DNA of 64,000 nucleotides from JADKAV01 sp037046735 (GTDB taxonomy: Bacteria; Actinomycetota; Actinomycetes; S36-B12; UBA10799). The notes beneath the pieces were generated by a model that saw only the letters and a program-made list of their open reading frames with translations, did no database searches and was not told the DNA's origin. How positions within the stretch are numbered: the stretch's first letter is position 1; every line of letters begins with the position of its first letter. Positions 1 through 9,244 of the stretch are shown here, piece by piece. The stretch lies in the NCBI GenBank assembly GCA_037046735.1, contig JBAOHC010000020.1:221094-285093 (forward strand), written 5' to 3'. The position numbers were made by a program, and so were the translations under genes.

Positions 1-702
1 CTTGAGTCCTTGGCCGGGCACACCGAGCAGGCGGTCCTCATCGACCCGGACGTCCTCGAAGCGCACCGAGGCGGTCGTCGATCCCATCAGCCCCATCTTG
101 CGCTCGGGGGCATCGAAGCCCAGTCCGGGCGCATCTCCTGGAACCAGGAAGCAGGAGATCTCCGTGGCACCGGTCTTGGCCATCACCTGGTAGAAATCCG
201 CCTGCCCCCCGTGCGTGACCCATGCCTTGGTGCCATTCAGCACCCACTGGCCCCCGGCCCGCTGGGCGCTCGTGAGCATCGCCGCGGGGTCGGATCCGGC
301 ATGTGACTCCGACAGACAGTAGGCACCCAGCAGTCGCCCGCTGAGCATGTCTGGCAGCCAGCGATCCCGCTGCTCATCAGTGCCGAACTGCGCCAGACCG
401 AAGCAGGACAGCACATGCACGCTGACCCCCACGGCGACACTGGACCAGGTGGCGCCCAACTCCTCGAGCACCCGCAGATACACCTCGTAGGGCACCGCAC
501 CGCCGCCCCAGCGCTCTGGATACGGCAGGCTCAGCAGGCCCGCGTCGCCCAGAGTCCGGAACACATCCCGGGGGAACTCGCCAGCCTCCTCCGCCTGCGC
601 CACCCGGGGGGCCAGCACGTCGTGGCACAACTCACGGGTCAGCGCCAGCAGTTGCTCATACTCGGTGTCCACAGTCCAACGGTAAGACGCTGGTTCACGC
701 AC
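1..702 (-). CDS. Acyl-CoA dehydrogenase, partial (N-terminal 234 codons)
   Basis: FAD-dependent alpha,beta-dehydrogenation of an acyl-CoA thioester. The frame reads from a GTG at 702 to the window edge without a stop, so the C-terminal half lies outside. Visible features are the N-terminal helical domain, the mid-domain motif YCLSESHAGSDPAAM typical of the FAD/substrate-binding loop, and the following stretch ending near KMGLMGSTTASVRFEDV. The GTG at 702 overlaps the stop of the upstream gene by 8 bases, suggesting coupling; a GTG at 672 is an alternative start. The acyl chain specificity cannot be read from the fragment. Confidence 0.85.
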   Translation of the reverse strand, partial: MREPASYRWTVDTEYEQLLALTRELCHDVLAPRVAQAEEAGEFPRDVFRTLGDAGLLSLPYPERWGGGAVPYEVYLRVLEELGATWSSVAVGVSVHVLSCFGLAQFGTDEQRDRWLPDMLSGRLLGAYCLSESHAGSDPAAMLTSAQRAGGQWVLNGTKAWVTHGGQADFYQVMAKTGATEISCFLVPGDAPGLGFDAPERKMGLMGSTTASVRFEDVRVDEDRLLGVPGQGLK

Positions 703-1874
703 CGTCGTAGGGTGTGCGCGGAATCCCTTCCGGCCGCCGCATCAGGGCTTCCAGGTCGGGCCGGCGGGGGTCGTCGTGACCGGTGGCGTCGAAGTACACG
801 CCGTTGCGCTGATTCGGCATGCGTTCATCCATCAGGGTCAACAGGACGTAGGCCCGCTCATCGGCCGGGAACAGATTGTTGATGTCGACGCCGCGCGGCC
901 ATAGCCGCCACGCCCAGACCACCGATACCTCATAGGACATGACGATGGCGTTGGAGGCCAGGAACAGCACAGAGACGAAGGCGATGACCGTGGTCATGGC
1001 GCCGTACACCGCGGAGGAGTTCGCGAGGAAGCGACCCACGATCACCCCGGCCAGCTGCAGGATCGCCGAGATGACGACCGCCCCGACCATCGCCCCGACC
1101 AGGATCTCGCGCGGCCGGATCGGCCGGCGACTCAAGAGCAGCGGCGCCACGAACAAGGATCCGAGGATGACGCCGAACCGGATCAGACCCTGCACGAAAC
1201 CCTGCCACTGGCCAGGCAGGTGCTGGCTGATCCACAGCGAGGTCCCGGCGATGATGATGACACCAATACCGAGCACCAGCAGCATCAAGAGCACCCGGAT
1301 GTAGCGAGGACCGAAGCCGTAACGGAACCGATACGGCACGCAGAACACCTGGTTCACCATCGCGTAGACGGCGAACGCCGCCCCCGTGCCAGCCAGCAGC
1401 AGACCCAGCAGGGCCACCACGAGGGCAGGGCCGCTACCGGGCAAGGTGTCGTAGGAGTCGATGATCTGCTGCTGGAACTCCGGCGGCACGATCTGTTTGA
1501 CCAGCGCGTTGATGTAGTCCGGGTTGTTCTCCGCGATCGTGCGAAGTACCGCATACCCACCGATCGCCAGCGGGAAGATGCTGAACAAGCGTGTAGTACG
1601 CCAGCAGCGCCGCCAGCCGGCTTCCTTCGTCGTCGGCGTACTTCTTGAACACCGCGTACCCGAAGGCGATCGGGGCGAAGCGGGCCTGGGCGCGGTCGAC
1701 GAACCGCCCGGCGCCCAGCACCACCTTCTCCACCTCGCCGGCCGGTCCAGTGTGAGACCGCACCGGCTCGTCAGCCTGGTAGGCACGCTCCGGGTCCTCC
1801 CAAGGCCGGTAGAACGGCTCCTGCGGGTTCTGTGGACTCACCAGATCCGGACCCGTTGGTCCGGTTCGCGCCAC
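695..1874 (-). pseudogene. YihY/virulence factor BrkB family membrane protein, frameshifted
   Basis: Inner-membrane protein of the YihY/BrkB family (once mis-assigned as RNase BN; function uncertain). The N-terminal part, MARTGPTGPDL through LAALLAYYTL, is read from ATG 1874. The conserved continuation FSIFPLAIGGYAVL and several membrane segments are in another frame down to the stop at 695. The frames meet near 1586-1590, where one extra base in ACGCTTGTTCAGC would explain the shift. The 5' end overlaps the end of the M13 peptidase gene by about 37 bases. A sequencing indel and a true mutation are equally possible from sequence alone. Confidence 0.75.
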
Positions 1875-3775
1875 ATCCCATCACCAGGCGACACCTCGAA
1901 GGCGTCGAAGAAGGCGTCCGTGTTGACGAGGGTTCCGAACACCCGGAACTCCGGCGGCGAGTGCGGGTCGATCGTGATCCGGCGCACCGTCTCTTCGGGG
2001 CGGGTCTTCGCGCGCCACACTTGCGCGAAACCGAGGAAGAACCGCTGGATCCCGGTGAGCCCATCGACGATGGGCGGCTCCTGGCCATCGAGCGACAGCA
2101 GGTAGGCCCGGAACGCCACGGCCAACCCGGAGACATCGGCGATGTTCTCGCCGAGCGTGAGTTCCCCATTGATCGGGTGTCCCGTGACAGGTTCGTATCC
2201 CGCGTACTGCTCGACCAAGGCTTGGGTCAACCCCCGGAAGGCCTCGTGGTCGGCGTCGCTCCACCAGTTACGCAGATTGCCGTCACCGTCGAACTGCGAC
2301 CCCTGGTCGTCGAACCCGTGGGAGATCTCATGGCCGATCACAGCCCCGATGGCACCGTAGTTGAGGGCGTCGTCGGCGGTCATCGTGAAGAACGGAGCCT
2401 GCAGGATGCCCGCCGGGAAGACGATCTCGTTCATCTCCGGGTTGTAGTAGGCGTTGACCGTCTGGGCGTTCATATGCCACTCATCGCGATCCACCGGACC
2501 CCCGAGTTTGTTGACCTCGTAGTCGTGGTGGAACTCGCGGGCGTTGCGCACCGTCGCGATCAGCTCACCGGGTACGACCGTGAGCGCGGAATAGTCCATC
2601 CATCGGTCGGGGTAGCCGATCTTGGGCGTGAACTTGGCGAGTTTGGCGTGGGCCTCCTGCTTCGTCTCATCCGTCATCCACTGCAGGCCGTCGATGGACT
2701 TCTCGAATGCGTTGGTCACGTTCGCGACCAGTTCCAGCATGCGGGCCTTGTTCTCCGGGGGGAAATGCCGCGCTACGTACTCCTGACCCACGGCCTCACC
2801 CAGCAGACCTTCCACCAGATCAACGCCCCGCTTCCAGCGCGGGCGCATCGAGGGCACCCCTCGCAGAACCTTGCCGTAGAACTCGAACGAAGCAGCCACG
2901 GTGTCTTCGCTGAGCAGATTGGTGAAGGACGACAGGATGCGCCAGCGCGTGTACGCGCGCCAGTCGTCGAGCGAGACCTCGTTGACCAACTCCGCCACCG
3001 TCTGCGCGTAGTCGGGCTGCGCGATGTTTAGCGTCTGGACCCGCTCCAGCACCCCGACCTGGGCCAGGTAGCCGGGCCAGTCGTAACCCGGGGTTAGTTC
3101 GACAAGATCGGCCAGCGGGAACTGGTTGTACGTGCGAATCGGGTCGCGGTTGGCCACCGGGGTCCAGTGCGCCTGTGCCAGTCGCGTCTCGAGGTCGAAG
3201 ACGCGTTGTGCATCGGCGTCGTCTCCCAGACCGGTGCGCTGCAGCATCGTGGCGAGGTGTGCTCGATACGCCTGCCGGATCTCGGCGAACTGCTCGCCGA
3301 GGTAGTAGTCGCGGTCTGGCATCCCGAGCCCGCTCTGCCACATGTCCAGCACGTACTGGGTCGAGTCGCGGTTGTCCTGGTGAACCGCACCGCCCAACGG
3401 CGCCCCGATCCCCAGTCGCTCCAGCCGGCCCCACAACTCGGGCAGTTCACTGGCGTCGGCCACCTGCTCGACCATGTCCAGGATGTCGCGGATCGGTTCC
3501 AGGCCGACCGCGTCGATCGCATCGGTGTCCATGAAAGCGTTGAAGACCGCTGCGATCTTCCCCGCGTTCGTGTGCGGGTCCGCCTCTTGGGCGGCGAGGT
3601 CCTCGATGATGGCTTTGAGTTGCTCTTGGGCGACGTCGTGCAGTGCCGTGAACGAGGCGAACTCGGCCTTGTCGTCAGGGATCTCGAAGTCGTCGAGCCA
3701 CTGGCCGAACCAGTGCCGATAGAAATCGTCCTGCGGGCGCACGGACGTGTCCTGCCAGTCGGGATTGAGCACCAT
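1838..3775 (-). CDS. pepO: M13 family zinc metallopeptidase (neprilysin/PepO-like)
   Basis: Zinc endopeptidase of the neprilysin family acting on oligopeptides. The 645-residue length is usual for bacterial PepO. The N-terminal VRPQDDFYRHW motif is typical, the zinc-binding motif is IGHEISHGFDD, the substrate-binding NAYYNP motif precedes it (VNAYYNPEMNEIVFPAG), and the third zinc ligand lies in GENIADVSGL. The C-terminus ends in the family CXXW-like region without Cys (REPDQRVRIW). No signal peptide or N-terminal membrane anchor is seen, so it is probably cytoplasmic. It starts with ATG at 3775 about 70 bases after rdgB and may be transcribed with it. Confidence 0.92.
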   Translation of the reverse strand: MVLNPDWQDTSVRPQDDFYRHWFGQWLDDFEIPDDKAEFASFTALHDVAQEQLKAIIEDLAAQEADPHTNAGKIAAVFNAFMDTDAIDAVGLEPIRDILDMVEQVADASELPELWGRLERLGIGAPLGGAVHQDNRDSTQYVLDMWQSGLGMPDRDYYLGEQFAEIRQAYRAHLATMLQRTGLGDDADAQRVFDLETRLAQAHWTPVANRDPIRTYNQFPLADLVELTPGYDWPGYLAQVGVLERVQTLNIAQPDYAQTVAELVNEVSLDDWRAYTRWRILSSFTNLLSEDTVAASFEFYGKVLRGVPSMRPRWKRGVDLVEGLLGEAVGQEYVARHFPPENKARMLELVANVTNAFEKSIDGLQWMTDETKQEAHAKLAKFTPKIGYPDRWMDYSALTVVPGELIATVRNAREFHHDYEVNKLGGPVDRDEWHMNAQTVNAYYNPEMNEIVFPAGILQAPFFTMTADDALNYGAIGAVIGHEISHGFDDQGSQFDGDGNLRNWWSDADHEAFRGLTQALVEQYAGYEPVTGHPINGELTLGENIADVSGLAVAFRAYLLSLDGQEPPIVDGLTGIQRFFLGFAQVWRAKTRPEETVRRITIDPHSPPEFRVFGTLVNTDAFFDAFEVSPGDGMWREPDQRVRIW

Positions 3776-3845
3776 ATCGCAACCCTATGTTGTCGATTCC
3801 CGAGCGCACCATGAGCGTCCCAGGGCGCCCGGGCGCACCTCGGTA

Positions 3846-4436
3846 CTACGACACCAAGTGTTTGGTGACCAGGGCCCGGAATGCCCGGCCGCGATGGCTG
3901 ATCGCGTGTTTCTGGTCACTGCTCAACTCCGCCGTGGTGCGGGGCCCGTCATCGGTCGCCACCTCGAAGATCGGGTCGTAGCCGAAACCGTTGACGCCGC
4001 GCGGCGCGTACGTGAGCGTCCCGCTGACTGAGCCGATCTCGACCTCTTCCCGGCCATCGGGCCACACCGCCACCGCGGCACACACGAACTGCGCCTGGCG
4101 GTGGTCGGCCGGGACATCGGCGAGTTGGGCCAACAACAGGTTCAGGTTCGCCGCGTCGCCGCCCCCGCCGGACCAGCGGGCGCTGAACACCCCCGGGGAG
4201 CCGCCGAGGACATCGACGGACAGGCCACTGTCGTCGGCCAGCGCGATGTGACCCAACGCCGCCACCGCCCGGGCCTTGAGCAGCGCGTTCTCCCGGAACG
4301 TCACACCCGTCTCCCGGGTGTCCGGGACATCCACATCGTCGAGGGTGAGTACGGTCTCGGTGACCCCGGCGTCGGCCAGGATCGCCTGGATCTCGGCGAG
4401 TTTGGCGCGGTTGCGCGTTGCGAGCACGAAGGTCAC
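3846..4436 (-). CDS. rdgB: RdgB/HAM1 non-canonical purine NTP pyrophosphatase
   Basis: Hydrolyses dITP, XTP and related deaminated purine nucleotides to monophosphates, keeping them out of DNA and RNA. The 196-residue protein begins VTFVLATRNRAKLAEI (nucleotide-binding loop), has the ADDSGLSVDVLGG and FSARWSG motifs, GFGYDPIF, and the C-terminal KHAISHRGRAF. I chose the GTG at 4436 because it forms a GTGA overlap with the rph stop; the open frame extends further upstream inside rph without family similarity. The rph-rdgB pair is conserved across Actinomycetota (M. tuberculosis Rv1340-Rv1341). Confidence 0.93.
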   Translation of the reverse strand: MTFVLATRNRAKLAEIQAILADAGVTETVLTLDDVDVPDTRETGVTFRENALLKARAVAALGHIALADDSGLSVDVLGGSPGVFSARWSGGGGDAANLNLLLAQLADVPADHRQAQFVCAAVAVWPDGREEVEIGSVSGTLTYAPRGVNGFGYDPIFEVATDDGPRTTAELSSDQKHAISHRGRAFRALVTKHLVS

Positions 4437-5230
4437 GTGGCGCCTCCGGGACGCGCACCCTGCCCGACCGTGGCCGGGCCGCCGTCGACCAGGTGGCCCG
4501 GCGCCTTGGTGCGGGCGGCCAGCGCCGCATGCTGCAACACCGTCAGATCCGCACAACCATGCTGGGCCAGCGCTAACAGGGCATCGAGGGTGTCCCGGTC
4601 GAAGGGCTCCCCCTCTGCGGTGCCCTGCACCTCGACGAAGCGGCCGTCGCCGGTCATCACTACGTTCATGTCGGTGTCGGCGTTGACGTCATCGTCGTAG
4701 TGCAGGTCCAGTCGCGGCTCGCCGTCCACCACACCGACACTCACGGCAGCCACCGAGGTGTGCAGCGGCCACTGCTTGAGCAGGCCCTGCTCCTGGGCCC
4801 ACGTGCAGGCGTCTGCAACGGCCAGGTACGCCCCGGTGATCGCCGCAGTGCGGGTCCCCCCGTCGGCCTGCAGCACGTCACAGTCCACCTGGATGGTGTT
4901 CTCCCCCAGCGCCCGCTCGTCGATGGCGGCCCGCAGGGCCCGGCCGATCAGCCGCGAGATCTCCTGCGTGCGGCCGCCGGGACGCCCTTTGATGCTCTCC
5001 CGCGCGCCACGGGTGTCGGTGGAGCGGGGCAGCATGGCGTACTCCGCGGTGACCCATCCCTGCCCGGAGTCCCGACGCCAGCGGGGCACCCCGGCCGCGA
5101 ACGTCGCCACGCAGAGAACCCGGGTCCGGCCGAACTCGACCAGGCAGGATCCCTCGCCGTTGTCCTGCCACCCTCGGTGGAAACGGATGGGACGCAGGTG
5201 GTCGGCAGCTCGGCCGTCAGATCGGGACAT
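4433..5230 (-). CDS. rph: Ribonuclease PH
   Basis: Phosphorolytic 3'-exoribonuclease that trims tRNA 3' ends. The 265-residue protein shows the full family pattern: RPIRFHRGWQDNGEGSCLVE at the start, RSTDTRGARESIKGRPGGRT (phosphate-binding region), LIGRALRAAID, and the DVLQADGGTRTAAITG core. It starts with ATG at 5230 and ends in the 4-base overlap with rdgB. It lies downstream of the MBL phosphodiesterase-like gene with a 51-base gap, matching the Rv1339-Rv1340 order. Confidence 0.95.
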   Translation of the reverse strand: MSRSDGRAADHLRPIRFHRGWQDNGEGSCLVEFGRTRVLCVATFAAGVPRWRRDSGQGWVTAEYAMLPRSTDTRGARESIKGRPGGRTQEISRLIGRALRAAIDERALGENTIQVDCDVLQADGGTRTAAITGAYLAVADACTWAQEQGLLKQWPLHTSVAAVSVGVVDGEPRLDLHYDDDVNADTDMNVVMTGDGRFVEVQGTAEGEPFDRDTLDALLALAQHGCADLTVLQHAALAARTKAPGHLVDGGPATVGQGARPGGAT

Positions 5231-5281
5231 GGTGCCCAGCGTACTGACGCCTCGGTACCCGCGACGGGTCCGCGTCCAGCG

Positions 5282-6028
5282 CTAAATCTCGAAACTGAGT
5301 CCGGGCTTCGCGACCTGCAACTCGCCGTCGTAAACCGCCTCGGCGTCGGCACGTACCTGCTCGTTGTCATTCCAGGCGACGAGGTGGGTCAACACGAGTC
5401 GGTCCACGCCAGCCGCGTTGGCGTGCTCAGCGGCCTGGGCACCCGTGAGATGCAACCCGGTCGGATTGTCCGGGCGTTGGGCGAAGGACGCCTCATAGAG
5501 CGCGAGGTCCGCCCCGCGCGACAGGTCCACGAGGGCCGGGTTCGGGCCGGTGTCGGCTGAGAAGACCAGCGTGCGGCCACCGGCCGTGACTCGCATCGCG
5601 TAGGTCTCCACAGGGTGAGCCATCCGTGCGGTGCGCACCTCGAACGGGCCGATGGACGTGGCGTCGTGCACGTGGCGAACGAAGTTGAACTCGTCGTGCA
5701 TACCCGGCTTCTTGGGCAGCCCGTACGCGTCCGCCATCCGATCGGACGTCCCTTTCGGGCCGAACACCGGGATACGGGCGGCAGGCCCGTCAGGGCTGTA
5801 CTTGCGGGCCACGTAGTAGGAGCACAGGTCAATGCAGTGGTCAACATGCAGGTGGCTGAGCAGCACTGCGTCGATCGCGTAGATGTCGGTGTACTTCTGC
5901 AGTGCACCCAGCGAACCATTGCCCAGGTCCAGCAGAATCCTCGTGCCCTCGTGCTCGACGAGATAGCAGGAGGCGGGGCTGTCCGGACCGGGGAAGGAAC
6001 CGGAACACCCCACGATGGTCAGCTTCAT
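5282..6028 (-). CDS. MBL-fold hydrolase, Rv1339-like (probable cyclic-nucleotide phosphodiesterase)
   Basis: Metallo-beta-lactamase-fold enzyme of 248 residues. The metal site HLHVDH is at residues 59-64; further ligands are likely in RMAHPVETYA, VFSADTGPNP and LTHLVAWND. It occupies the position of Rv1339 between murI and rph. Rv1339 of M. tuberculosis has been reported to hydrolyse cAMP, so a cAMP phosphodiesterase role is likely but transferred by homology; an RNase Z-like role is the alternative. ATG 6028 overlaps the murI stop as ATGA. CRP-type palindromes occur elsewhere in this window. Confidence 0.85.
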   Translation of the reverse strand: MKLTIVGCSGSFPGPDSPASCYLVEHEGTRILLDLGNGSLGALQKYTDIYAIDAVLLSHLHVDHCIDLCSYYVARKYSPDGPAARIPVFGPKGTSDRMADAYGLPKKPGMHDEFNFVRHVHDATSIGPFEVRTARMAHPVETYAMRVTAGGRTLVFSADTGPNPALVDLSRGADLALYEASFAQRPDNPTGLHLTGAQAAEHANAAGVDRLVLTHLVAWNDNEQVRADAEAVYDGELQVAKPGLSFEI

Positions 6029-6840
6029 GACACCACCTCGACCGCTGAGTGAACGTCGCGCACCTCAGGACCGAGGAACCGCCTTCCCATGGTCGCAAAT
6101 GAATGCGGGTCGCCAGTGGCCAAGAACCTGTGATTCGGCTCACCCAAGGACGGATCACGCAGCAGTTCATGGGCGGCCAGCGCCTTGTAGACGTCCTTCG
6201 CGGTCTCTTCAGCGCTGGAGACCAGCACGACGTCGTCGCCCATCACCCATTGGATGACACCACTGAGCAGCGGGTAGTGGGTGCAACCCAGCACCAGTGT
6301 GTCCACCTGTGCCTCCCGCAATGGGGTCAGGTACTCCTGGGCCACCCGGAGCAACTCGGGGCCACCGGTGATCCCAGCCTCGACGAACTCGACGAAGCGG
6401 GGACAGGCCTGCATGAACAGTTCGATGCTGGGGGCTGCGGCGAAGGCGTCCTCGTAGGCACCCGAGGTGACTGTGGCCTGAGTGCCGATCACAGCCACCC
6501 GGGCGTTGTCGGTGACGCGGGCCGCGCGGCGCACGGCGGGCTGGATGACCTCCACCACCGGCACCTCGTATCGCTCCCGGGCGTCGCGCAGGACCGCAGC
6601 ACTGGCGGAGTTGCAGGCGATGACCAGCATCTTCACCCCGTGGTCGACGAGGTGGTCCATGATGTCGAGGGCATAGCCGCGGACCTGAGCCAGCGGCAGC
6701 GGTCCGTACGGTCCGCGCGCGGTGTCTCCCACGTAGATCACGGGCTCATGCGGCAACTGGTCGATGATCGCCCGCGCCACCGTCAGGCCACCCACCCCGG
6801 AGTCGAAGATCCCCAGTGGGGAGTCGGCGCTCACGCCCAC
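6025..6840 (-). CDS. murI: Glutamate racemase
   Basis: Interconverts L- and D-glutamate, supplying D-Glu for peptidoglycan. Catalytic pair: Cys76 in IACNSAS and Cys186 in LGCTHYP; substrate motif DSGVGGLTV at residues 13-21 and YVGDTARGPYGP. Length of 271 is typical. Start is GTG 6840 (an in-frame GTG at 6834 is possible), overlapping the end of cysM by 10 bases. In M. tuberculosis a rhomboid protease gene (Rv1337) separates cysM and murI; it is absent here. Confidence 0.95.
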   Translation of the reverse strand: MGVSADSPLGIFDSGVGGLTVARAIIDQLPHEPVIYVGDTARGPYGPLPLAQVRGYALDIMDHLVDHGVKMLVIACNSASAAVLRDARERYEVPVVEVIQPAVRRAARVTDNARVAVIGTQATVTSGAYEDAFAAAPSIELFMQACPRFVEFVEAGITGGPELLRVAQEYLTPLREAQVDTLVLGCTHYPLLSGVIQWVMGDDVVLVSSAEETAKDVYKALAAHELLRDPSLGEPNHRFLATGDPHSFATMGRRFLGPEVRDVHSAVEVVS

Positions 6841-7778
6841 AACTGACCCGAGATGGCGCCGGCGGCCTCTTCCAGGGTTCCTTCGTAGGCCCCTGTCGAG
6901 AGGTACTTCCAGCCCCCGTCACAGACGATGAAGCAGATGTCGGCCGAGTCCCCTGAACCCGCGGCCCGGTCAGCCAGACCCAGAGCCGCGTGCAGGATCG
7001 CTCCGGTGGAGATCCCCGCGAAGATCCCCTCCTCATGCAGCAACTGCCGGGTGCGCATCAGCGCATCGTGCGGGCCGACGCTGTACCGGGAGGTGAGCAC
7101 GGAGGGGTCGTACAACTCCGGCACAAACCCTTCATCGAGGTTGCGCAGGCCATACACCAGTTCGCCGTAACGCGGCTCGGCGGCAATGATCTGCACCTCG
7201 GGCTTTTGCTCACGCAGGTACCGCCCCGCCCCCATCAAGGTGCCCGTGGTGCCCAGACCAGCGACGAAGTGCGTGATCTCGGGCAGGTCGGCGAGAATCT
7301 CCGGGCCGGTCGTCTCGTAGTGTGCGCGGGCATTCGCGGTATTGCCGTACTGATAGAGCATGACCCAGTCGGGGTGGCGTTTGGACATGTCCTTGGCCAC
7401 CCGTACCGCCTCGTTGCTACCCCCTTGCGCCGGCGAGTACACGATCTCGGCACCCCACATGCGCAGCAACTGCGTGCGCTCGGCGGAGGTGTTCTCCGGC
7501 ATGACGCAGATGAGGTGATAGCCGCGCTGGCGCGCCACCATGGCCAAGGAGATGCCGGTGTTACCGCTTGTCGGTTCCAGGATGGTCGCTCCTGGTGTGA
7601 GGATCCCGTCAGCCTGCGCCTGCTCGATCATCGCCAGCGCGGCCCGGTCCTTGACCGAGCCGGTGGGATTGAGGTCTTCCAACTTTGCCCACAGGCGCAC
7701 ATCAGGTGTGGGGCTCAAATGCGGAAGACCCACGATCGGGGTGTGCCCGACCGAGGCGAGAAGGTGCGGGAAACGCAA
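6831..7778 (-). CDS. cysM: CysM, O-phosphoserine/CysO-dependent cysteine synthase
   Basis: PLP enzyme that transfers sulfur from thiocarboxylated CysO to activated serine. Lys43 in NPTGSVKDR binds PLP; the substrate loop TSGNTGIS and the PLP phosphate loop GLGTTGTLMG are present; the C-terminus GQLWA matches the mycobacterial CysM tail, which is diagnostic against the OASS-A (CysK) type. The best start is a TTG at 7778, one base after the cysO stop; no ATG/GTG fits the conserved N-terminus (RFPHLLASVGHTPIVGL). It forms an operon with cysO and mec. Confidence 0.93.
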   Translation of the reverse strand: MRFPHLLASVGHTPIVGLPHLSPTPDVRLWAKLEDLNPTGSVKDRAALAMIEQAQADGILTPGATILEPTSGNTGISLAMVARQRGYHLICVMPENTSAERTQLLRMWGAEIVYSPAQGGSNEAVRVAKDMSKRHPDWVMLYQYGNTANARAHYETTGPEILADLPEITHFVAGLGTTGTLMGAGRYLREQKPEVQIIAAEPRYGELVYGLRNLDEGFVPELYDPSVLTSRYSVGPHDALMRTRQLLHEEGIFAGISTGAILHAALGLADRAAGSGDSADICFIVCDGGWKYLSTGAYEGTLEEAAGAISGQLWA

Positions 7779-7779
7779 G

Positions 7780-8052
7780 TCAGCCGCCCGCCACCGCAGG
7801 CAGGATCGTCACCGAGTCCCCGTCGGACACGGCTGTCTGCAAGCCGTCGAGGAAGCGCACGTCCTCGTCGTTGAGATACACGTTGACGAAGCGCCGCAGG
7901 CCGGCATCATCGACGACTCGGTCGCGCAGCCCCGGATACTTGACGTCAAGATCGGCGAGCAGGTCGGACAGGGTCGCACCTTCGGCGCCAACGGTTTTCT
8001 CACCGTCGGTGTAGGTGCGCAGGATTGTGGGGATCTGAACCTCGATTGCCAT
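7780..8052 (-). CDS. cysO: CysO, ThiS/MoaD-family sulfur carrier protein
   Basis: Small ubiquitin-like protein of 90 residues ending in AVAGG, the di-glycine tail that is thiocarboxylated and then carries cysteine. Start is ATG 8052 (MAIEVQIPTIL); an in-frame GTG at 8058 directly follows the mec stop. It sits between mec and cysM exactly as Rv1335 does, supporting the CysO route rather than thiamine or molybdopterin synthesis. The thiocarboxylating E1-like enzyme (MoeZ type) is not in the window. Confidence 0.94.
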   Translation of the reverse strand: MAIEVQIPTILRTYTDGEKTVGAEGATLSDLLADLDVKYPGLRDRVVDDAGLRRFVNVYLNDEDVRFLDGLQTAVSDGDSVTILPAVAGG

Positions 8053-8057
8053 AGGCA

Positions 8058-8474
8058 CTAGGGTACGGACTCCACGATCTGGACTTCCTCCTCGGTCACC
8101 TCTGCGTCCACGATGCGGTAACTGCGAAGCTCGGTCGCCTCTGGGTCGCGGGTCGACACAAGGACGTAGTGCGCGTTGGGCTCGCTCGCGTAGCTGATGT
8201 CCGTGCGGCTCGGGTACGCCGGCGTCGCAGTGTGGGAGTGGTAGACGACCACTGGCTCCTCGTCGTTGGCATCCATCTGCCGATACAGCCTTAGCAGGTC
8301 ACCGGAGTCGAACTCGTAGAACGTCGTGGAACGGGCCGCGTTGACCATGGGGATGAATCGCGTGGGCGTGTCACTGCCCACGGGCCCGGCGATCACCCCG
8401 CACGCCTCATCTGGGTGGTCCCGGCGGGCATGTTCGATCATGGCGTCGACAAGGTCGCGGCGGATGGTCAGCAC
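8058..8474 (-). CDS. mec: Mec, JAMM (M67) metallopeptidase releasing cysteine from CysO-Cys
   Basis: Zinc-dependent JAB1/MPN-domain peptidase that cleaves the CysO-cysteine adduct, freeing cysteine. The JAMM residues are all visible: Glu23 in DEACG, His79-Ser-His81 in VVYHSHTATP, Ser89 and Asp92 in PSRTD. It is 138 residues, single-domain, with a GTG start at 8474. The stop at 8058 abuts the CysO start. The gene order mec-cysO-cysM makes the assignment strong. Confidence 0.93.
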   Translation of the reverse strand: MLTIRRDLVDAMIEHARRDHPDEACGVIAGPVGSDTPTRFIPMVNAARSTTFYEFDSGDLLRLYRQMDANDEEPVVVYHSHTATPAYPSRTDISYASEPNAHYVLVSTRDPEATELRSYRIVDAEVTEEEVQIVESVP

Positions 8475-8722
8475 GGGTCAATTGTGCCGCAGGGGATCGG
8501 AAGGGACCGCGGGCGCCGGTCCCGTGCACCCGGTCGAGCCAGGACTGCGGGCTTGGACTTCGCTGCTGTCCACATCGGCCCAGACGGCGAGAATTCCGAT
8601 GTTGTCACCCGCAAGGCATCCGAAACCGGCCGATGACCCCGCAGAAGTGGCCGGGCCGATCTGGCAGTGGGCGCACAGTCAAGCGCGCCGCGGTTCGTTT
8701 CACGCCCGACCCGAGGTGAACG
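8475..8722. other. Intergenic region between mec and the DUF2017 gene
   Basis: This 248-base stretch takes the place of Rv1333 (a DmpA-type peptidase) in the mycobacterial order. I find no convincing coding frame on either strand. It must hold the mec promoter, but I cannot point to clear -35/-10 boxes. Confidence 0.5.
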
Positions 8723-9244
8723 TCACTCTCCTATCAGCACGTCGACCAACGACTGCTGCAGGAATGCGAGGTAAAGGTAGAGGTTCTTCTGGGGGTTCAG
8801 ACCTGGCCACATCAGGTCGTCCTCTGTGACCCCGAGCCGGGTGCCCAGGACCAGCCGGCAGTCGGCCAGGAAAGCCAACCACTGCTGAACGCCATCGGTA
8901 ATGACAACCGGCGGATCCTGCTCGAGGTCGCGGCGCACGACCTCGACGTGGGACAACTTCTTCGCGCGCAGCCCCGCCTCAGTGAGCCGGCGGAACTCCC
9001 CGGCCTGCTCGGCATCCTCGTAGGCATCAGGGAGCAGACGGGCGACGACGGGGTCCGTCGGGGTCTCGCGCTGCTCACCGACGCCGGCCAGACCGAGATC
9101 GCGAGCCCACTGCGGAGCCTCCGATGTGGAGTCGTCACTGAGCAGTTCGACGATCTCATCGCACAGATGCAGCAGCACCCTGCGCTCGTTGCCGTCGAGC
9201 TTGGCTACGACCGCACCCTTCTTCCGCTTGAACGGGCGGCTCAT
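8723..9244 (-). CDS. DUF2017 family protein
   Basis: Uncharacterised actinobacterial protein of 173 residues that is nearly always encoded beside clpS. It begins MSRPFKRKKGAVVAKLDGNE and ends with a helical region rich in Leu (PQKNLYLYLAFLQQSLVDVL). No signal peptide or membrane segment. The ATG at 9244 directly abuts the clpS stop at 9245, so the two are one transcript. Linkage to ClpS suggests a part in regulated proteolysis, which is inference. Confidence 0.85.
   Translation of the reverse strand: MSRPFKRKKGAVVAKLDGNERRVLLHLCDEIVELLSDDSTSEAPQWARDLGLAGVGEQRETPTDPVVARLLPDAYEDAEQAGEFRRLTEAGLRAKKLSHVEVVRRDLEQDPPVVITDGVQQWLAFLADCRLVLGTRLGVTEDDLMWPGLNPQKNLYLYLAFLQQSLVDVLIGE

Noticed and set aside
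1832..3031. 399-codon plus-strand frame opposite the M13 peptidase
   Set aside because: Antisense shadow; the peptidase motifs (HEISH, GENIADVSG) are on the minus strand.
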